Source of the DNA: Pectobacterium sp013449375
GTDB taxonomy: Bacteria > Pseudomonadota > Gammaproteobacteria > Enterobacterales > Enterobacteriaceae
Assembly: GCF_048593165.1 (NCBI RefSeq)
Contig: NZ_CP184271.1
Length of the DNA stretch: 64,000 nt
Reading direction: 5' to 3' (one strand)
In this document: positions 9,191-17,687 of the stretch, piece after piece
Numbering within the stretch: position 1 is the stretch's first letter
Layout: the number at the start of each line of letters is the position of its first letter
Notes under the pieces: model-generated
Told to the model about the DNA's origin: nothing
Databases searched by the model: none
The model's input: the letters and a program-made list of their open reading frames with translations, nothing else
Made by a program: the position numbers and the translations under genes

Positions 9191-9802
9191 ATGAGAAAGT
9201 GGTTAGCTATCAGTTGCCTGATTGCAGGTGTGACCTCAACGGCTGTCTATGCGGACGCGGCAAAAGATTTGCAAGGTCGCCTCAATAAAGTAAACAGTTT
9301 CCACGCCAACTTTAGTCAGAAAGTCACCAGCGCCGATGGCGCAGCCGTGCAGGAAGGGGAAGGTGAACTGTGGTTGAAGCGCCCTAACTTATTTAACTGG
9401 AAAACCACCTCACCTGATGAAAGTACGCTGATTTCTGACGGAAAAACGCTCTGGTTCTACAATCCGTTTGTGGAGCAAGTCACGGCAACCTGGCTGAAAG
9501 ATGCGACAGGCAATACGCCGTTCATTCTGATTACGCGTAACGATGCCAGCGACTGGAATAAATACGATGTGCGCCAGAAAGGCGATGATTTTGAGCTGAC
9601 GCCGAAGTCAGCGAGCGGCAATCTGAAACAGTTTGCGATTAATGTGACGACAAGCGGCACAATCAAACAGTTTACCGCGACGGAACAAGACGGCCAGCGG
9701 AGCACTTATGTACTGAAAAATCAGCAAAACGGCGCTGTTGATGCCGCACAATTTACGTTCACACCGCCGAAGGGCGTCACGCTGGATGACCAGCGTCAGT
9801 GA
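9191..9802 (+). CDS. lolA: Periplasmic lipoprotein chaperone LolA
   Basis: LolA carries outer-membrane lipoproteins from the LolCDE complex through the periplasm to LolB. The protein has a Sec signal peptide (MRKWLAISCLIAGVTSTAVY, cut before or at ADA) and a beta-rich hydrophobic-barrel domain that includes GELWLKRPNLFNW and DGKTLWFYNPFVEQ. Total length is 203 aa, the family norm. An in-frame ATG lies two codons earlier at 9185. The AAGGA at 9178-9182 sits 8 nt from the ATG at 9191 but only 2 nt from the earlier one, so 9191 was chosen. rarA begins 7 bp downstream, indicating co-transcription. Confidence 0.96.
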   Translation: MRKWLAISCLIAGVTSTAVYADAAKDLQGRLNKVNSFHANFSQKVTSADGAAVQEGEGELWLKRPNLFNWKTTSPDESTLISDGKTLWFYNPFVEQVTATWLKDATGNTPFILITRNDASDWNKYDVRQKGDDFELTPKSASGNLKQFAINVTTSGTIKQFTATEQDGQRSTYVLKNQQNGAVDAAQFTFTPPKGVTLDDQRQ

Positions 9803-9809
9803 GGCCAGA

Positions 9810-11153
9810 GTGAGCAACCTGTCCCTTGATTTTTCCCATAATGAATTCCAACCGCTGGCCGCGCGTATGCGGCCTGCGACGTTGGCACAGTATATCGGCC
9901 AACAGCACCTGTTAGGGGCCGGTAAGCCTTTGCCACGAGCCATTGAGGCAGGGCAACTGCACTCCATGATTCTCTGGGGGCCGCCAGGGACGGGGAAAAC
10001 CACGCTGGCAGAACTGATTGGGCACTACGGGCAGGCGGATGTAGAACGCATTTCTGCCGTGACGTCCGGCATCAAAGAAATTCGCGAAGCGATTGAGCGT
10101 GCCCGACAAAATCGCAATGCGGGGCGTCGCACTATTCTGTTTGTCGATGAAGTCCATCGTTTCAACAAAAGTCAGCAGGATGCATTTCTGCCACATATCG
10201 AAGATGGAACGATCACCTTCATTGGGGCAACAACGGAAAACCCCTCTTTTGAGCTTAATTCCGCGTTGTTATCTCGCGCCCGCGTCTATTTGCTAAAAGC
10301 GCTGACGGCAGAAGATATCGAGCAGGTCTTGCAGCAGGCAATGAGCGATAGCGAGCGAGGATATGGCGGACAGAATATTGTTCTGCCTGCCGAAACCGCG
10401 CGGATGCTGGCCGAATTGGTTAACGGGGATGCCAGACGTGCGCTGAATAGCCTGGAAATGATGGCGGATATGGCGGAAATTGACGCGCAAGGCATGCGAG
10501 TCCTGACGCCAGCGCTCCTCAACGAAATTGCTGGCGAACGTAGCGCCCGTTTTGATAATAAAGGCGATCGCTATTACGACCTGATTTCGGCGCTGCATAA
10601 ATCAGTAAGAGGCTCTGCGCCGGATGCGGCGCTTTATTGGTATGCCAGAATCATCACTGCGGGCGGCGATCCGCTGTATGTTGCCCGGCGATTGTTGGCA
10701 ATTGCGTCGGAAGATGTCGGTAACGCCGATCCGCGTGCGATGCAGGTGGCTATCTCCGCCTGGGATTGCTTCACTCGCGTAGGCCCAGCGGAAGGGGAGC
10801 GCGCCATCGCTCAGGCGATAGTTTATCTGGCCTGTGCCCCCAAAAGTAACGCTGTATATAGCGCGTTCAAAGCGGCGATGCAGGATGCGCGCGAGAAGCC
10901 AGACTATGATGTTCCCGAGCACTTACGCAACGCACCGACCCGCTTGATGAAAGAAATGGGGCTCGGTGCAGAGTATCGGTACGCACACAATGAACCCCAT
11001 GCCTATGCGGCCGGTGAGATCTACTTTCCGCCGGAAATGGCGGATACGCACTATTACACGCCGACTTCGCGCGGTCTTGAAGGCAAAATTGGTGAAAAGC
11101 TCGCCTGGCTTGCCGCTCAGGATCAAAATAGCCCGACAAAACGCTACCGTTGA
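9810..11153 (+). CDS. rarA: Replication-associated recombination protein A (RarA/MgsA AAA+ ATPase)
   Basis: RarA is a clamp-loader-like AAA+ ATPase that acts at stalled replication forks. The chosen start is the GTG at 9810, giving VSNLSLDFS, which matches E. coli RarA at 447 residues; longer in-frame starts would run inside lolA. Visible motifs are Walker A WGPPGTGKTT near 55-64, Walker B ILFVDEVHRFNK, sensor 1 FIGATTENPSFE and an arginine-finger region LLSRARV. The C-terminal tetramerisation domain contains GSAPDAALYWYARII. It follows lolA by 7 bp and precedes serS, as in E. coli. Confidence 0.97.
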   Translation: MSNLSLDFSHNEFQPLAARMRPATLAQYIGQQHLLGAGKPLPRAIEAGQLHSMILWGPPGTGKTTLAELIGHYGQADVERISAVTSGIKEIREAIERARQNRNAGRRTILFVDEVHRFNKSQQDAFLPHIEDGTITFIGATTENPSFELNSALLSRARVYLLKALTAEDIEQVLQQAMSDSERGYGGQNIVLPAETARMLAELVNGDARRALNSLEMMADMAEIDAQGMRVLTPALLNEIAGERSARFDNKGDRYYDLISALHKSVRGSAPDAALYWYARIITAGGDPLYVARRLLAIASEDVGNADPRAMQVAISAWDCFTRVGPAEGERAIAQAIVYLACAPKSNAVYSAFKAAMQDAREKPDYDVPEHLRNAPTRLMKEMGLGAEYRYAHNEPHAYAAGEIYFPPEMADTHYYTPTSRGLEGKIGEKLAWLAAQDQNSPTKRYR

Positions 11154-11256
11154 ACTAAGCGTTGCGGTAAGGTTATTGCGGTATTTTCTGAAACCGGCCG
11201 CGTAGCGCGCCGTGTACGCCACCATTTCATTTGATAATCATAAGCACAGGATTAGC

Positions 11257-12552
11257 ATGCTCGATCCCAATTTACTGCGTAATGAGCTAGACGCAGTCGC
11301 CGAAAAGTTACTGGCTCGCAGAGGCTTTAAGCTGGATGTTGAGACCCTGCGTAAGCAGGAAGAACGTCGTAAAGTATTGCAGGTAGAAACTGAAAACCTG
11401 CAGGCAGAGCGTAACTCCCGATCGAAAGAGATTGGTGCAGCGAAAGCACGCGGTGAAGATATCGAGCCTTTGCGTCGTGAAGTTAACACATTAGGCGAAA
11501 AACTGGATGCCGCGAAAGCCGAGCTGGATCAGTTGCAGAATGAAATTCGCGATCTGGCGTTAACCATTCCAAACCTGCCTGACGACTCCGTACCGCTTGG
11601 TAAGGATGATACAGAAAACCAGGAAGTGACTCGCTGGGGTGAGCCACGCAAGTATGATTTCTCAGTGCGCGATCATGTTGAACTCGGCGAAATGGCTGCC
11701 GGACTGGATTTTGCCGCTGCGGTGAAATTAACGGGTGCACGTTTTGTTGTGATGAAAGGACAGATTGCCCGTCTGCATCGTGCGCTTGCCCAGTTCATGC
11801 TGGATTTGCATACGCAGCAGCATGGCTATCAGGAAGCCTATGTGCCTTATCTGGTTAACCACGCCACGCTATACGGTACCGGTCAGTTGCCTAAATTTGG
11901 TGAAGATCTGTTCCATACCCGACCGTTGAGCGAAGAAGCGGAAAGCAGCAACTATGCGCTGATTCCGACGGCGGAAGTTCCGTTGACCAATCTGGTGCGT
12001 GACGAGATTCTTGATGAAGAATCCTTGCCGTTGAAGATGACTGCTCACACGCCTTGCTTCCGTTCTGAAGCGGGTTCGTATGGTCGTGATACGCGTGGGT
12101 TGATTCGTATGCACCAGTTTGACAAGGTTGAACTGGTACAAATCGTCCGCCCTGAAGATTCTATGCAGGCGCTGGAAGAATTGACGACCCACGCCGAAAC
12201 GGTACTGCAACTGCTGAAATTGCCGTATCGTAAAGTCTTGCTGTGTACAGGCGATATGGGCTTTGGCTCCACCAAAACGTATGATCTCGAAGTCTGGCTG
12301 CCGGCGCAAGATACGTACCGTGAAATCTCCTCTTGCTCAAACATGTGGGATTTCCAGGCGCGTCGCATGCAGGCTCGCTGCCGTAGCAAGTCCGACAAGA
12401 AGACCCGTCTGGTTCACACGTTGAACGGTTCTGGTCTGGCAGTCGGTCGTACACTGGTAGCGGTTCTGGAAAACTACCAGCAGGCTGATGGCCGTATTGA
12501 AATTCCTGAAGTGCTGCGTCCATACATGGGCGGGCTGGAATTTATTGGCTAA
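11257..12552 (+). CDS. serS: Seryl-tRNA synthetase
   Basis: SerS charges tRNA-Ser (and tRNA-Sec) with serine. The start MLDPNLLRNELDAVAEKL at 11257 gives 431 residues, the family length. An N-terminal antiparallel coiled coil occupies about residues 25-105 and binds the tRNA variable arm. The class II catalytic core has motif 2 (TPCFRSEAGSYGRDTRGLIR) and motif 3 near the C-terminus (LNGSGLAVGRTLVAVLENYQ). It is followed by a strong intrinsic terminator. In E. coli the dmsABC genes come next, but here ycaD follows directly. Confidence 0.98.
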   Translation: MLDPNLLRNELDAVAEKLLARRGFKLDVETLRKQEERRKVLQVETENLQAERNSRSKEIGAAKARGEDIEPLRREVNTLGEKLDAAKAELDQLQNEIRDLALTIPNLPDDSVPLGKDDTENQEVTRWGEPRKYDFSVRDHVELGEMAAGLDFAAAVKLTGARFVVMKGQIARLHRALAQFMLDLHTQQHGYQEAYVPYLVNHATLYGTGQLPKFGEDLFHTRPLSEEAESSNYALIPTAEVPLTNLVRDEILDEESLPLKMTAHTPCFRSEAGSYGRDTRGLIRMHQFDKVELVQIVRPEDSMQALEELTTHAETVLQLLKLPYRKVLLCTGDMGFGSTKTYDLEVWLPAQDTYREISSCSNMWDFQARRMQARCRSKSDKKTRLVHTLNGSGLAVGRTLVAVLENYQQADGRIEIPEVLRPYMGGLEFIG

Positions 12553-12565
12553 TTTCAGCTATCTG

Positions 12566-12597
12566 AAAAAAGCGCCCGTTTAAAGGCGCTTTTTTTA
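12566..12597 (+). terminator. Intrinsic terminator of serS
   Basis: The stem AAAAAAGCGCC / GGCGCTTTTTT encloses an 8-nt loop, and a run of seven T follows. It starts 14 bp after the serS stop. Confidence 0.93.
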
Positions 12598-12871
12598 CGC
12601 CTTCTGTTCGGTAATATTTTTTCATCGTAAAAATAGCTTCTCTATCTTAAACAACCCGTTCGACTTAAATTTTAAGTTAAAAATGATTTGAAATCAGTAG
12701 AATAGCTGCACCCTGCTTTTAAGCGTGACTGCCTTCCTATGGACGTTGATGAATTCTTTCAATCCATAATTTGGGAAAGGACTTTTAGCACTTTTTGCCC
12801 GGATTGACTTTTATATACGCAGTGGCATGATGCGCTCACTCTTCTCCGGTTGTTTGGTTATCCACTTCGCT
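12598..12871. other. serS-ycaD intergenic region, AT-rich
   Basis: After the serS terminator this spacer is A/T-rich, with a run near 12610-12700 (TTTAAGTTAAAAATGATTTG). It presumably carries the ycaD promoter. No tRNA, small ORF with a good ribosome-binding site, or repeat is visible. The dmsABC genes found here in E. coli are absent. Confidence 0.5.
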
Positions 12872-14026
12872 ATGTCTGCTTATTCCCGCCCAGTGCTGTT
12901 ATTGCTCTGCGGACTTTTGCTGCTGACGGTTTGTATTGCGGTATTAAATACCCTGGTACCACTGTGGCTGAGTTATCAATCTCTTCCTGTCTGGCAGGTT
13001 GGCCTTGTTGGGTCATCCTACTTCGGCGGCAATCTAGTCGGTACGCTATTAGCCGGTAAGTTAATCAAACTTTATGGATTTAACCGTAGCTATTATTTCG
13101 CGGCTTTATTATTTGGTATCGCGATCGTTGGTCTCGGTATTTCTGGGGATATCGGCAGTTGGTTATTCTGGCGCTTCCTTGCCGGTATCGGCTGTGCATT
13201 AATCTGGGTCGTGGTCGAAAGCGCTTTATTATGTAGCGGAACACCGACGCAGAGAGGGCAACTGCTGGCTGCTTATATGATTGCCTATTATCTCGGCAGC
13301 GTGATTGGACAGCTTCTGCTTGGCATATTGCCGACAGCATTGTTAAGCGTCCTGCCGTGGATGGTCGCACTGGTTATTTTAGCAATATTCCCCTTGCTGT
13401 TTACTCGCCTTCCCACACCGCCAGAACAGCAAGAAAAACCGGTCAGTATGTTGAAAATGCTGACGCATCGCAGAGCACGTTTAGGCGTACATGGCTGTAT
13501 TATTTCCGGCGCAATTTTAGGCTCGCTGTATGGTCTGATGCCGCTGTATCTTTCTCATCAGGGAATGAATGATGCGCAGGTTGGATACTGGATGGCACTG
13601 CTGATTAGCTCTGGGATTATCGGTCAATGGCCGATTGGGCGTATGGCAGATCGGTATGGGCGCCTGTTGGTTCTCCGTGTATTGGTCTTTGTTGTCATTA
13701 TTGGCTGTATTGCCATGTTAAGCCTCAGTCACTATGCCATGGCGCCGTCATTGTTCCTGTTGGGATGTGCAGGGTTTACGCTGTATCCCGTTGCCATGTC
13801 GTGGGCATGTGAAAAAGTACGTCCTGATGAACTGGTGGCGATGAATCAGGCCTTGCTCCTCAGCTATACGCTTGGCAGTCTTTGCGGGCCAAGCGTTGCT
13901 GCGGTATTGATGCAGAGCTACTCCGATCGCTTGCTGTTTGTCTTGATCGCGGTTGTTGCCATGATGTATCTGACGATGTTGCTCAGAAAAGTCGATCACC
14001 ATCCAACACCATTAGCTGCTGCTTGA
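12872..14026 (+). CDS. ycaD: MFS transporter YcaD
   Basis: This is an inner-membrane major-facilitator transporter of unknown substrate, orthologous in sequence and position to E. coli YcaD. It has about twelve hydrophobic helices, the conserved segment VPLWLSYQSLPVWQVGLVGS, and the loop-8/9 MFS signature GQWPIGRMADRYGRLLVLR. The ATG at 12872 gives MSAYSRPVLLLLCGLLLLT and 384 aa, close to the E. coli length of 382. In-frame ATGs at 12827 and 12830 would add 14-15 residues (MMRSLFSGCLVIHF) and cannot be excluded, because neither site has a clear Shine-Dalgarno sequence. The 3' end overlaps the convergent LysR gene by 15 bp. Confidence 0.9.
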   Translation: MSAYSRPVLLLLCGLLLLTVCIAVLNTLVPLWLSYQSLPVWQVGLVGSSYFGGNLVGTLLAGKLIKLYGFNRSYYFAALLFGIAIVGLGISGDIGSWLFWRFLAGIGCALIWVVVESALLCSGTPTQRGQLLAAYMIAYYLGSVIGQLLLGILPTALLSVLPWMVALVILAIFPLLFTRLPTPPEQQEKPVSMLKMLTHRRARLGVHGCIISGAILGSLYGLMPLYLSHQGMNDAQVGYWMALLISSGIIGQWPIGRMADRYGRLLVLRVLVFVVIIGCIAMLSLSHYAMAPSLFLLGCAGFTLYPVAMSWACEKVRPDELVAMNQALLLSYTLGSLCGPSVAAVLMQSYSDRLLFVLIAVVAMMYLTMLLRKVDHHPTPLAAA

Positions 14027-14953
14027 GCTAGCGGTATCGAGGCTGGCCAACGAGCTTTGTCCTGCTTCGACCATGTTATTCCACAGCGCTTCGGCTACTG
14101 GGCTAAGGCGCTGTTTTGCGTTTCTCACCAGATAAAATATGCTGGTTAGCCCGAGTTTTTCCGGTGAAATTGCTGTAAGTTGCCCGTTTGCAACCCACTG
14201 AGCGGCATAATGGTCAGGAAGGAAACCAACATGTGTGCCTGCTAATAAGAGCAATAAACTGCCTTCTACATTCCATGCAGTATTTTGCAAACCTTTCTTT
14301 GCGACAGGGCCTAACTGCTTACTAATCTCGTGCAATGCGTGGCCGCCAATTAGCAATCTGTTCGGGTTCAGTGTTCCATCACGCCATTCCCTTTCTATTC
14401 TTGCCGCATTTTCCGATGTGGAATAAAAATAACTTTTCTCGACAAAAGCGGGTTGAAAATAGATATCTGTTGGAACATCATCCGGCAAGACGCTCAGAAT
14501 AATGTCAATATGCCCGTTTTTTAAACGTTCCATCAGAGGGGTGTAATCGCCGATCTCCAGCTCAACAGCAACATCTGGGCTTTGGCTGTACAGTTTTCCA
14601 ATAGCATTAGAAATGACTTTTTCTGGATGAGTAACGGTATTATCCAGACAACCAATCCGAGCTTTACCAATAAGTTGATGCTTTATACTTGCCAATCGAT
14701 TGGCAAAATCGTCCAACGTAGCGATGACAGATTTAGCTTCCTGATAGACCACTTCACCTTCGGTTGTTAAGGCAAAGCCGCCACGACCACGTTCGCAGAG
14801 CACCAGTCCGAGCGTATCCTCAAGACGAGAGAGGTAGTGGCTTAGTACGGGTTGGCTTAAGCCCGTTGCATCTTGAGCGTTAGTAACTCCTTGTTTTTCA
14901 ACAATTTTACAAAAAAGCTTTAACCAGCGAATCTCCAGTTTGTCTAAGCGCAT
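14012..14953 (-). CDS. LysR-family transcriptional regulator of the hydantoin-type cassette
   Basis: This 313-residue regulator has an N-terminal winged helix-turn-helix (about residues 5-65: LEIRWLKLFCKIVEKQGVTN, then GLSQPVLSHYLSRLEDTLGL) and a C-terminal periplasmic-binding-like effector domain (about 90-300). It ends in an unusual serine run (TASSSSSS). It is divergent from the permease, DUF917 and hydantoinase genes, the usual placement for a LysR activator of such an operon. The 272-bp divergent region contains several inverted repeats. E. coli has another LysR gene, ycaN, between ycaD and pflA, but I cannot say whether the two are orthologous. The inducer is unknown. The tail of the gene overlaps ycaD by 15 bp. 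Confidence 0.88.
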   Translation of the reverse strand: MRLDKLEIRWLKLFCKIVEKQGVTNAQDATGLSQPVLSHYLSRLEDTLGLVLCERGRGGFALTTEGEVVYQEAKSVIATLDDFANRLASIKHQLIGKARIGCLDNTVTHPEKVISNAIGKLYSQSPDVAVELEIGDYTPLMERLKNGHIDIILSVLPDDVPTDIYFQPAFVEKSYFYSTSENAARIEREWRDGTLNPNRLLIGGHALHEISKQLGPVAKKGLQNTAWNVEGSLLLLLAGTHVGFLPDHYAAQWVANGQLTAISPEKLGLTSIFYLVRNAKQRLSPVAEALWNNMVEAGQSSLASLDTASSSSS

Positions 14954-15057
14954 CGCATTTCCTTCGCATACATTACATATCTGAATGTTAACATCAAAAT
15001 ATATCTGTATTAATCGATATGAAACCCATTTATCGTGTTGTCACGCTACATCATTGA

Positions 15058-15080
15058 TGTGGTTGCCACAAAATGTGTGG
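15058..15080. repeat. Overlapping palindromes TGTGG-CCACA-TGTGG in the divergent promoter region
   Basis: TGTGG (15058-15062), CCACA (15066-15070) and TGTGG (15076-15080) form two overlapping inverted repeats with spacers of 3 and 5 nt. They lie between the LysR gene and the permease gene, about 105 bp from the LysR start. They could be regulator half-sites; this is inference from position only. Confidence 0.5.
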
Positions 15081-15111
15081 TTTTATGCGTCACATCAGGG
15101 TCTCCATAAGC

Positions 15112-15147
15112 ACAATGGTGTTGTTAGCTTGCTGACGACACCATTGT
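15112..15147. repeat. 13-bp inverted repeat upstream of the permease operon
   Basis: The arms ACAATGGTGTTGT (15112-15124) and ACGACACCATTGT (15135-15147) pair at 12 of 13 positions around a 10-nt spacer, about 80 bp before the permease ATG. No T tract follows, so it is not a typical terminator. It may be an operator dyad or an mRNA leader structure. Confidence 0.7.
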
Positions 15148-15225
15148 TCTATACGCCGTAAGGCAACCTCTATAAAATATCACAACGATACAATAATTAT
15201 TTGCTGCTTATTTAATGGAGGAAAT

Positions 15226-16530
15226 ATGTCTCAAGGGAATGCTGTACCTGGAAAAGAACAACAGGAACGGCAAATCTATGATTATGAATATGAACGAGTC
15301 CCTGCTGAAGCTAGAAAAAGCTGGTATGTTATCGCTTTAATATGGTTGGCAATGGGAATTGACATCTCAGGTCTATTTCTCGGTGCTTTCTTAAGCGGTG
15401 GGTTGCCTTTTCCTCAGGCTGTTAGCGCCACACTTACTGGTTCTGCATTTTTAGGTGTGTTGGCAGCATTATGTGCTAATGTCGGTTATGGCTGTGGGCT
15501 ATCAACAACACTACTAAGTATTTCCGTCTTTGGGCGTTTTGGTGGAAAGGTCATCGGTATTTTCTCTGCCGTCTCATTGATTGGTTGGTTTGCTTTTCAA
15601 CTGGATTTTTTTGGTGTGATGCTGCAAAAAGCACTCCTCCATTATGAATTTGAACCAGGTCGTTTTCTTATTTTAGTTTTCGGTATGGTGCTGATGACCT
15701 CTACCGCTATCTGGGGTGTCAGGGCATTAGGCAAACTGAGTGTATTCAGTGTACCACTCATGTTGATACTGATAATTACAGGTCTGGTTTTAGCCGCCAA
15801 TACCCACCCTGAAATACCTCTTCCAATCATTAAAGCGCCAATTAGCATGGGAAGCGCTATCTCTTATGTCGTTTCTATCTGGATAGTCTCTGCCGTAATG
15901 TCACCGGATATTGCGCGCTATGCAAAAACGCGTAAAGACGCGCTTCTCGGTGCTGGATTGGGATTCTTTTTGGGTAATAGCTCAACGATAGTAGTGGCAC
16001 TCATTCTGACTCACTTGGTTGGTACAGAAGATTTAGTTGAGGTATTTTTCAGTATTGGTTTGGGGATGTCTGCAATTGTAGTGCTTATTTTTGCCCAATG
16101 GACAACAAATAGTACCAACCTTGTTTCTGCATCACTGGGCCTATCCGTTGTTATTCGAGCACTATCGCGACCCGTTTTGGTTGTACTAATGGCTATTGCC
16201 GGATTGCTGTTAGCTTACAACGGTATGATTAATAATTTTACTCAATTCTTGTCACTGCTTGGTGTTCTGATTTCCCCTATCGCGGGTGTTTATCTCGTCG
16301 AGTATTATTTTATTAAGTCTTCACGTTTGCTTAAAAATGTATCAGAGGCTTCATTCTTGAATGTGGTGGCGGCTATATCTTGGTCTCTCGGTAGTATTGT
16401 GAGCCTGTTAACCTCCCCAGATTTTTTTGATTTATTTACGATAAGCTCGATCTCTGCCTTGGATGGCGTAATGGTGAGTATGGCGGTTTATATCGGCATA
16501 CATAAATTTTTCCCTAAATTGGCAGATTAA
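15226..16530 (+). CDS. NCS1-family (cytosine/purine/hydantoin-type) permease
   Basis: This is a 434-residue inner-membrane transporter of the nucleobase:cation symporter-1 family, with about 12 hydrophobic helices after a hydrophilic N-terminus of some 35 residues. Typical stretches are YVIALIWLAMGIDISGLFLG near the first helix and the repeated small-residue helix region. The family includes CodB (cytosine) and Mhp1 (hydantoins). A strong GGAGG ends 4 bp before the ATG. It heads an operon with a DUF917 gene 37 bp downstream and a hydantoinase-like gene after that, so a hydantoin or related cyclic ureide is the likely cargo (inference). The gene is visibly A/T-richer than its housekeeping neighbours, which suggests acquisition by transfer. 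Confidence 0.85.
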   Translation: MSQGNAVPGKEQQERQIYDYEYERVPAEARKSWYVIALIWLAMGIDISGLFLGAFLSGGLPFPQAVSATLTGSAFLGVLAALCANVGYGCGLSTTLLSISVFGRFGGKVIGIFSAVSLIGWFAFQLDFFGVMLQKALLHYEFEPGRFLILVFGMVLMTSTAIWGVRALGKLSVFSVPLMLILIITGLVLAANTHPEIPLPIIKAPISMGSAISYVVSIWIVSAVMSPDIARYAKTRKDALLGAGLGFFLGNSSTIVVALILTHLVGTEDLVEVFFSIGLGMSAIVVLIFAQWTTNSTNLVSASLGLSVVIRALSRPVLVVLMAIAGLLLAYNGMINNFTQFLSLLGVLISPIAGVYLVEYYFIKSSRLLKNVSEASFLNVVAAISWSLGSIVSLLTSPDFFDLFTISSISALDGVMVSMAVYIGIHKFFPKLAD

Positions 16531-16567
16531 ACGTGTTACGCAGATAACATGAGATCTTGGGTAGAGT

Positions 16568-17677
16568 ATGTCTCGTTCTATTAATGCACAAATAATCGAT
16601 GATATAGCACTAGGTGCCGCTGTTCTTGGTACAGGAGGCGGCGGCGATCCATATGTAGGCTCTTTGATGGCAAAACATGCATTAAAAAATGCGGCTGAAG
16701 TGACTATATTCGATTTAGATGAAATTAAAGATGATGATGTGTTTGTGCCTTGCAGCATGATTGGTGCAACAACGGTAGTTGTTGAAAAAATTATGTCAGC
16801 AGGCCAGTTTGTTCGGGCATTTGACGCGATGGAAAAAGCGCTGGAGCGACCTATCACAGCAACGTTTCCAATCGAAGTCGGCGGAATGAATTCGCTTATA
16901 CCGTTTGTCGTTGCGGCTGCAAAAGGGTTACCTGTCGTCGATTGTGACGCGATGGGGAGGGCCTTTCCCGAAGCACAGATGGTGACTTTTTTTCTTGATG
17001 ATTTACCTTCGTCGCCCAATACATTAGCAGATGAAAAGGGAAATACAGTTACCTTCAACCCGATTGATGGTATATGGTCTGAGCGTTTGGCCAGAGTGAT
17101 TGCAGAACAAATGGGGGCGGCATGTGCCATGTGTGATTACCCATTGCGCGGTAGTCAACTTAAGCGTAGCGCAATCAAAGGTACGCTCACGCTGGCGCAG
17201 GATATTGGAAAGACACTGCGTCAGGCTCACCAATCGGGAAGTCATCCCGTGAAATCTTTGCTTGCTATACTTGATGGTCATGTCATTGCATCTGGCAAGG
17301 TTGTTGATGTCGACCGCCGTACCATCGGAGGGCTTGCTCGGGGCAAAGTGGTGTTGGATGGCATGGGTAACGACAAGGGTGAGTCATTTACGGTGCTTTT
17401 CCAGAATGAATTATTGCTCGCTTATCGCTCCTCACAGGTGACAGCTCCTACGCAGGATAATCTGCTGGCTGTTGTGCCTGATTTAATCTCCATCGTAGAC
17501 AGTGAAACCGGACGTCCGATTATTACGGAACATTTACGTTATGGGCAGCGAGTTGATGTCATTGCCTATCCGTGTAATGAAAAGTGGCGAACGCCAAAAG
17601 GGATTGACGTTGCGGGGCCGGAGTATTTCGGTTATCCGGTGCAGTATGTGCCGATAGAACAGCTTGCAAATCGCTGA
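16568..17677 (+). CDS. DUF917 / S-methyl thiohydantoin desulfurase-family protein
   Basis: This 369-residue protein belongs to the family long named DUF917 and later linked to S-methyl thiohydantoin desulfurase. The N-terminal glycine-rich motif AVLGTGGGGDPYVGSLMAKH (about 17-36) and the motif IEVGGMNSLIPFVVAAAKGLP with VVDCDAMGRAFPEAQM are characteristic. The middle and C-terminal parts form the second domain (GHVIASGKVVDVDRRTIGGL onward). It is probably cytosolic, with no signal peptide or membrane segment. Members usually sit beside hydantoinase A-like genes and NCS1 permeases, exactly as here. The exact substrate is unknown. The TGA stop lies 10 bp before the start of the next gene. Confidence 0.82.
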   Translation: MSRSINAQIIDDIALGAAVLGTGGGGDPYVGSLMAKHALKNAAEVTIFDLDEIKDDDVFVPCSMIGATTVVVEKIMSAGQFVRAFDAMEKALERPITATFPIEVGGMNSLIPFVVAAAKGLPVVDCDAMGRAFPEAQMVTFFLDDLPSSPNTLADEKGNTVTFNPIDGIWSERLARVIAEQMGAACAMCDYPLRGSQLKRSAIKGTLTLAQDIGKTLRQAHQSGSHPVKSLLAILDGHVIASGKVVDVDRRTIGGLARGKVVLDGMGNDKGESFTVLFQNELLLAYRSSQVTAPTQDNLLAVVPDLISIVDSETGRPIITEHLRYGQRVDVIAYPCNEKWRTPKGIDVAGPEYFGYPVQYVPIEQLANR

Positions 17678-17687
17678 GGCTTTCCCG

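Noticed and set aside
16432..17130. 232-codon open frame antisense to the permease end and the DUF917 gene
   Set aside because: The opposite strand carries the recognisable protein. The Ser/Ala/Thr-rich translation fits a mirror frame.
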